From contig JBAXGN010000069.1 in NCBI GenBank assembly GCA_037139415.1, positions 1-36,244 on the forward strand: a stretch of 36,244 nt of DNA, given 5' to 3'. The notes beneath the pieces are model-generated. The model ran no database searches. It was not told where the DNA came from and saw only the letters and a list, made by a program, of their open reading frames with translations. A program made the position numbers and the translations under genes. Origin of the DNA: Verrucomicrobiota bacterium. Lineage in GTDB: Bacteria > Verrucomicrobiota > Verrucomicrobiia > Limisphaerales > Fontisphaeraceae. Positions 34,040-36,244 of the stretch are shown in pieces; the stretch's first letter is position 1; the number at the start of each line of letters is the position of its first letter.

Positions 34040-35095
34040 ATGGCAAAAAAAACCACCAAAACACCAAAGCAGGTCAACGTGGCCGTCGTCGGCCTGGGCT
34101 TCATGGGCATGACCCATCTCCGGGCCTGGAAACAAATTGAACGCGCCCGCATCGTCGCCGTGTGCGACGCCGTGCGCCTGCCGGTGGATGGCGTGCTCGC
34201 CGGCATCACCGGCAACCTCGCGGGCAACGACACCATTGATCTCGGCCGCGAAGTCAAAGCCTTCAAGACCCTCGAAGAAGTGCTCGCCGATCCCGGCGTG
34301 GACCTCGTGGATTTGTGCGTCCCCACCCCGCTGCATCCGCCGCAGGCCATCGCCGCGTTAAAGGCCGGCAAACACGTCATCTGCGAGAAACCCCTGGCCC
34401 GCACCGCCAAGCTGGCGCGCGAAATCATCGCCGCTGCCAAGGCTTCCAAGGGCTACTTCATGCCCGCCATGTGCATGCGCTTCTGGCCGGAATGGGCGTG
34501 GCTCAAGCCGGTGATCGCCAAAAAGACCTACGGCAAAGTGCTCGCCGCCCGCTTCCGCCGCGTTTCGGAACCGCCCGGCTGGAGCCGTAACAGCTACTTC
34601 GATGGTGCCCAATCCGGCGGCGCGCTCTTGGATTTGCATATTCACGACACCGATTTTGTGCAGTTCCTGTTCGGAAGGCCCACCAGCGTGTTCTCCACCG
34701 GCCTGAGCCGCTTCAGCGGCGCGATTGATCACATCGTCACCCAGTACCAGGTGGCGGGCGGTGCCACCGTCCATGCCGAAGGCAGTTGGATCATGTCCAA
34801 GGGCCATGGCTTTAACATGGCCTACACCGTCGTATTTGAAAAAGCCACGGCGGATTTCGATCTCACCCGGGGCGAGAACGCCTTGAAATTGTGCGAGGAA
34901 GGCAAGGAACCGCGCTTCATCAAATGCGAAGGCCCGGACGGTTACGGCGGCGAACTGCGACACCTCACCGACGCCATTCTCTCCGGCAAACCATCCTCCG
35001 TCGTCACCGGTCAGGACGGCCTCAGCGCCGTGGAAATTTGCGAAGCCGAGGAAAAATCCATCAAGACCGGCAAAGTCGTGACGCTGAAACCTTGA
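34040..35095 (+). CDS. Cytoplasmic Gfo/Idh/MocA family oxidoreductase
   Basis: Protein of 351 residues without signal peptide, unlike the first oxidoreductase in the operon. The N-terminal NAD(P)-binding motif is VAVVGLGFMGMTH near residues 14-26. EKP is at 116-118 with Lys117 as the likely catalytic base. The C-terminal sheet domain has LLDLHIHDTDFVQFLFG, with Asp198 and His202 fitting the family D-x3-H motif. It would oxidise or reduce a sugar or inositol-like hydroxyl in the cytoplasm. Pairing with an exported homologue and a TIM-barrel enzyme resembles reported 3-keto-glycoside pathways. Gaps are 36 nt upstream and 31 nt downstream. Confidence 0.88.
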   Translation: MAKKTTKTPKQVNVAVVGLGFMGMTHLRAWKQIERARIVAVCDAVRLPVDGVLAGITGNLAGNDTIDLGREVKAFKTLEEVLADPGVDLVDLCVPTPLHPPQAIAALKAGKHVICEKPLARTAKLAREIIAAAKASKGYFMPAMCMRFWPEWAWLKPVIAKKTYGKVLAARFRRVSEPPGWSRNSYFDGAQSGGALLDLHIHDTDFVQFLFGRPTSVFSTGLSRFSGAIDHIVTQYQVAGGATVHAEGSWIMSKGHGFNMAYTVVFEKATADFDLTRGENALKLCEEGKEPRFIKCEGPDGYGGELRHLTDAILSGKPSSVVTGQDGLSAVEICEAEEKSIKTGKVVTLKP

Positions 35096-35126
35096 CCCGC
35101 GCCAACGCCCACCCAGCACCCCAACT

Positions 35127-36017
35127 ATGAATCGCAGACATTTCGTCCAAACCACCGTGGCTGCTGCCGCCCTGGCTGCCGTAACTCCCGCCCTGGCCGC
35201 CGAAGCCAAGGCCAAGCGGACCAACAAGCGCGGCATCATGTGGGCCACCGTGGGAATCAAAGGCTCGATCCTCGACAAGATGAAGGCCGTCAAAGAGGCC
35301 GGCTTTGACGGCGTCGAAATGATGAGTCACCTGAATCAGGAGGAAGTCTTAAAGGCGCGCGAGGCTGTGGGGCTGGAAATCCTGAGCGTGTGCGGCGAGA
35401 AACATTGGGGCAAGCCGCTGTCGAGCCCGGATGCCGCCGTGCGCGAAGAGGGGTTGGCCGCCTTAAAGCAGACCCTGCGGGATGCCAAAGCCTACGGCAC
35501 CAACTCCATCCTACTGGTGCCCGGCACCGTCAACGCCAAGGTCAACTTCGACGACTGCTGGAAAATCTCCATCGAAGAAATCCGCAAGGCCATCCCGCTG
35601 GCCCAGGAACTGGGTGTGAAAATCTCCATCGAAAACGTCTGGAACAACTTCATCGAAAAGCCGGAACAGGCCGTGCGCTACCTTGAAGAAATCAACAGCC
35701 CGTGGGTCGGCTGGCATTTTGATTGCGGCAACGTCATCCGCTTCGGCGACCCCATCGCCTGGATCAAAGCCCTTGGCCCGCGCATCAACCGCGTGCACCT
35801 CAAGGAATACAGCCTGGACCGCTCCATGCGGGCGGGCGACGTCTGGAAAGGCTTCAACGCCCCCCTGCTCGAAGGTGCCAACAATTGGGCTGGCATCATG
35901 AAAGCCCTGGATGCCGCCGATTACACCGGCCCGGTCATCACCGAACAAGGCGGCGGCAGTTCCCCGGAAGGCCTGAAAAACCTGCTCGAAAGCGTCAACA
36001 AAATCCTGGCCTCCTGA
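35127..36017 (+). CDS. Exported TIM-barrel sugar phosphate isomerase/epimerase family protein
   Basis: Protein of 296 residues of the xylose isomerase-like TIM-barrel (AP_endonuc_2) family. A twin-arginine-like signal (MNRRHFVQTTVAAAALAAVTPALAA, ~25 residues) predicts export. The metal quartet is visible: Glu169 (SIENVW), Asp199 (WHFDCGN), His224 (RVHLKEY) and Glu273 (VITEQGGG). Families of this fold include hydroxypyruvate isomerase, 3-keto-sugar epimerases and the lyases that cleave 3-keto-glycosides. It ends the operon, 31 nt after the cytoplasmic oxidoreductase. Whether it isomerises, epimerises or cleaves is not decidable from motifs. Confidence 0.88.
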   Translation: MNRRHFVQTTVAAAALAAVTPALAAEAKAKRTNKRGIMWATVGIKGSILDKMKAVKEAGFDGVEMMSHLNQEEVLKAREAVGLEILSVCGEKHWGKPLSSPDAAVREEGLAALKQTLRDAKAYGTNSILLVPGTVNAKVNFDDCWKISIEEIRKAIPLAQELGVKISIENVWNNFIEKPEQAVRYLEEINSPWVGWHFDCGNVIRFGDPIAWIKALGPRINRVHLKEYSLDRSMRAGDVWKGFNAPLLEGANNWAGIMKALDAADYTGPVITEQGGGSSPEGLKNLLESVNKILAS

Positions 36018-36053
36018 ACCGCATCCACCTGCGCATTGAGGCTCATTGCATTC

Positions 36054-36081
36054 GTAGTCGCTGACGTCAGTCAGCGCAAAT
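36054..36081 (+). repeat. Dispersed hairpin repeat, copy 2
   Basis: GTAGT, then CGCTGAC (36059-36065), loop GTCA, GTCAGCG (36070-36076) and CAAAT. It is the same element as at 7186-7213 with one compensated base-pair change. Confidence 0.7.
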
Positions 36082-36111
36082 TTCGGTTTCCAGCCTTCGG
36101 ATTTGCTCGTG

Positions 36112-36206
36112 ATTCGCGTTGATTGGCGTGATTCGCGGGCTTCGGCCTTCAGATTTACCATCTCCTCCTTCCCCATTTTTGCCATGTTCGCTTCCCATTT
36201 TTCTGG
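36112..36206. repeat. Dispersed repeat phrases at the right end
   Basis: ATTCGCGT/ATTCGCGGGC units at about 36112-36140 match those at 6889-6916. TTTTTGCCATGTTC at 36176-36189, followed by TTTTTCTG, matches 7305-7318 and onward. No gene is seen from 36018 to the window end. Confidence 0.55.
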
Positions 36207-36244
36207 TGCAGCCTTCGATCTTTGACAGGCCAGCGGGTGCAAGT

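Noticed and set aside
1-36244. CRISPR array, tRNA, rRNA, prophage or insertion sequence
   Set aside because: No regularly spaced identical repeats, cloverleaf-like sequences, transposase or phage motifs were recognised. The repeats in 114-6869 are coding rungs.

Overview
The window reads as chromosomal DNA from a PVC-superphylum bacterium, most likely Verrucomicrobiota of the Pedosphaerae/Limisphaerales type. The assignment is an inference from gene content. It rests on a very large Pmp-like beta-helix/PKD/Ig-like repeat protein, a lone pseudopilin ending in an H-X9-DG motif, Tat-exported Gfo/Idh/MocA and TIM-barrel sugar enzymes, a DUF2961/GH172 glycosidase, an Fkp-type fucose salvage enzyme, and intergenic regions full of short dispersed repeats. 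No tRNA, rRNA, CRISPR array, transposase or phage gene was seen.

Layout. (1) 1-6869: most of a >2,200-residue surface protein, visibly more AT-rich than the rest, whose 5' end is missing or decayed. (2) 6870-7610: gene-free spacer with several dispersed repeat types. (3) 7611-11910: tightly packed plus-strand operon with 4-nt overlaps: LOG-family protein, M16 peptidase, pabB, pabC (p-aminobenzoate branch of folate synthesis). (4) 11985-14863: SAM methyltransferase, single-domain rhodanese and a RACo-like 2Fe-2S/ASKHA activator of corrinoid proteins. (5) 14970-16790: fusion of a GNAT/autoinducer-synthase-like acyltransferase domain to a HisC-like PLP aminotransferase, the most unusual single gene here. 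(6) 16899-17678 (minus): pseudopilin; then an AT-rich promoter-like island facing the orphan C-terminus of a type I restriction subunit (hsdR remnant). (7) 18311-19699 (minus): VOC protein and pirin, with a divergent LysR regulator. (8) 20667-25778 (minus): fkp, lutA, lutB. (9) 26183-29051 (plus): secreted GH172 protein and a Phd/RelE-type toxin-antitoxin pair. (10) 29072-29941 (minus): AraC regulator, divergent across a repeat-rich 435-nt spacer from (11) 30377-36017 (plus): a five-gene sugar operon (Tat-exported Gfo/Idh/MocA oxidoreductase, ROK-like protein, PIG-L deacetylase, cytoplasmic Gfo/Idh/MocA oxidoreductase, Tat-exported TIM-barrel isomerase/lyase). (12) 36018-36244: spacer carrying the same repeats as region 2.

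How the parts may work together. The operon at 30377-36017 combines two NAD(P)-dependent sugar oxidoreductases, a xylose-isomerase-like metal enzyme, a deacetylase and a sugar-kinase-like protein, some exported and some cytoplasmic. This suggests an oxidative route for cleaving and processing a (possibly N-acetylated) glycoside, controlled by the divergent AraC protein. Fkp (L-fucose to GDP-fucose) beside LutAB (L-lactate oxidation) may link deoxysugar salvage with oxidation of lactate made from L-fucose or L-rhamnose. These pathway statements are inferences; the domain calls rest on motifs visible in the translations.
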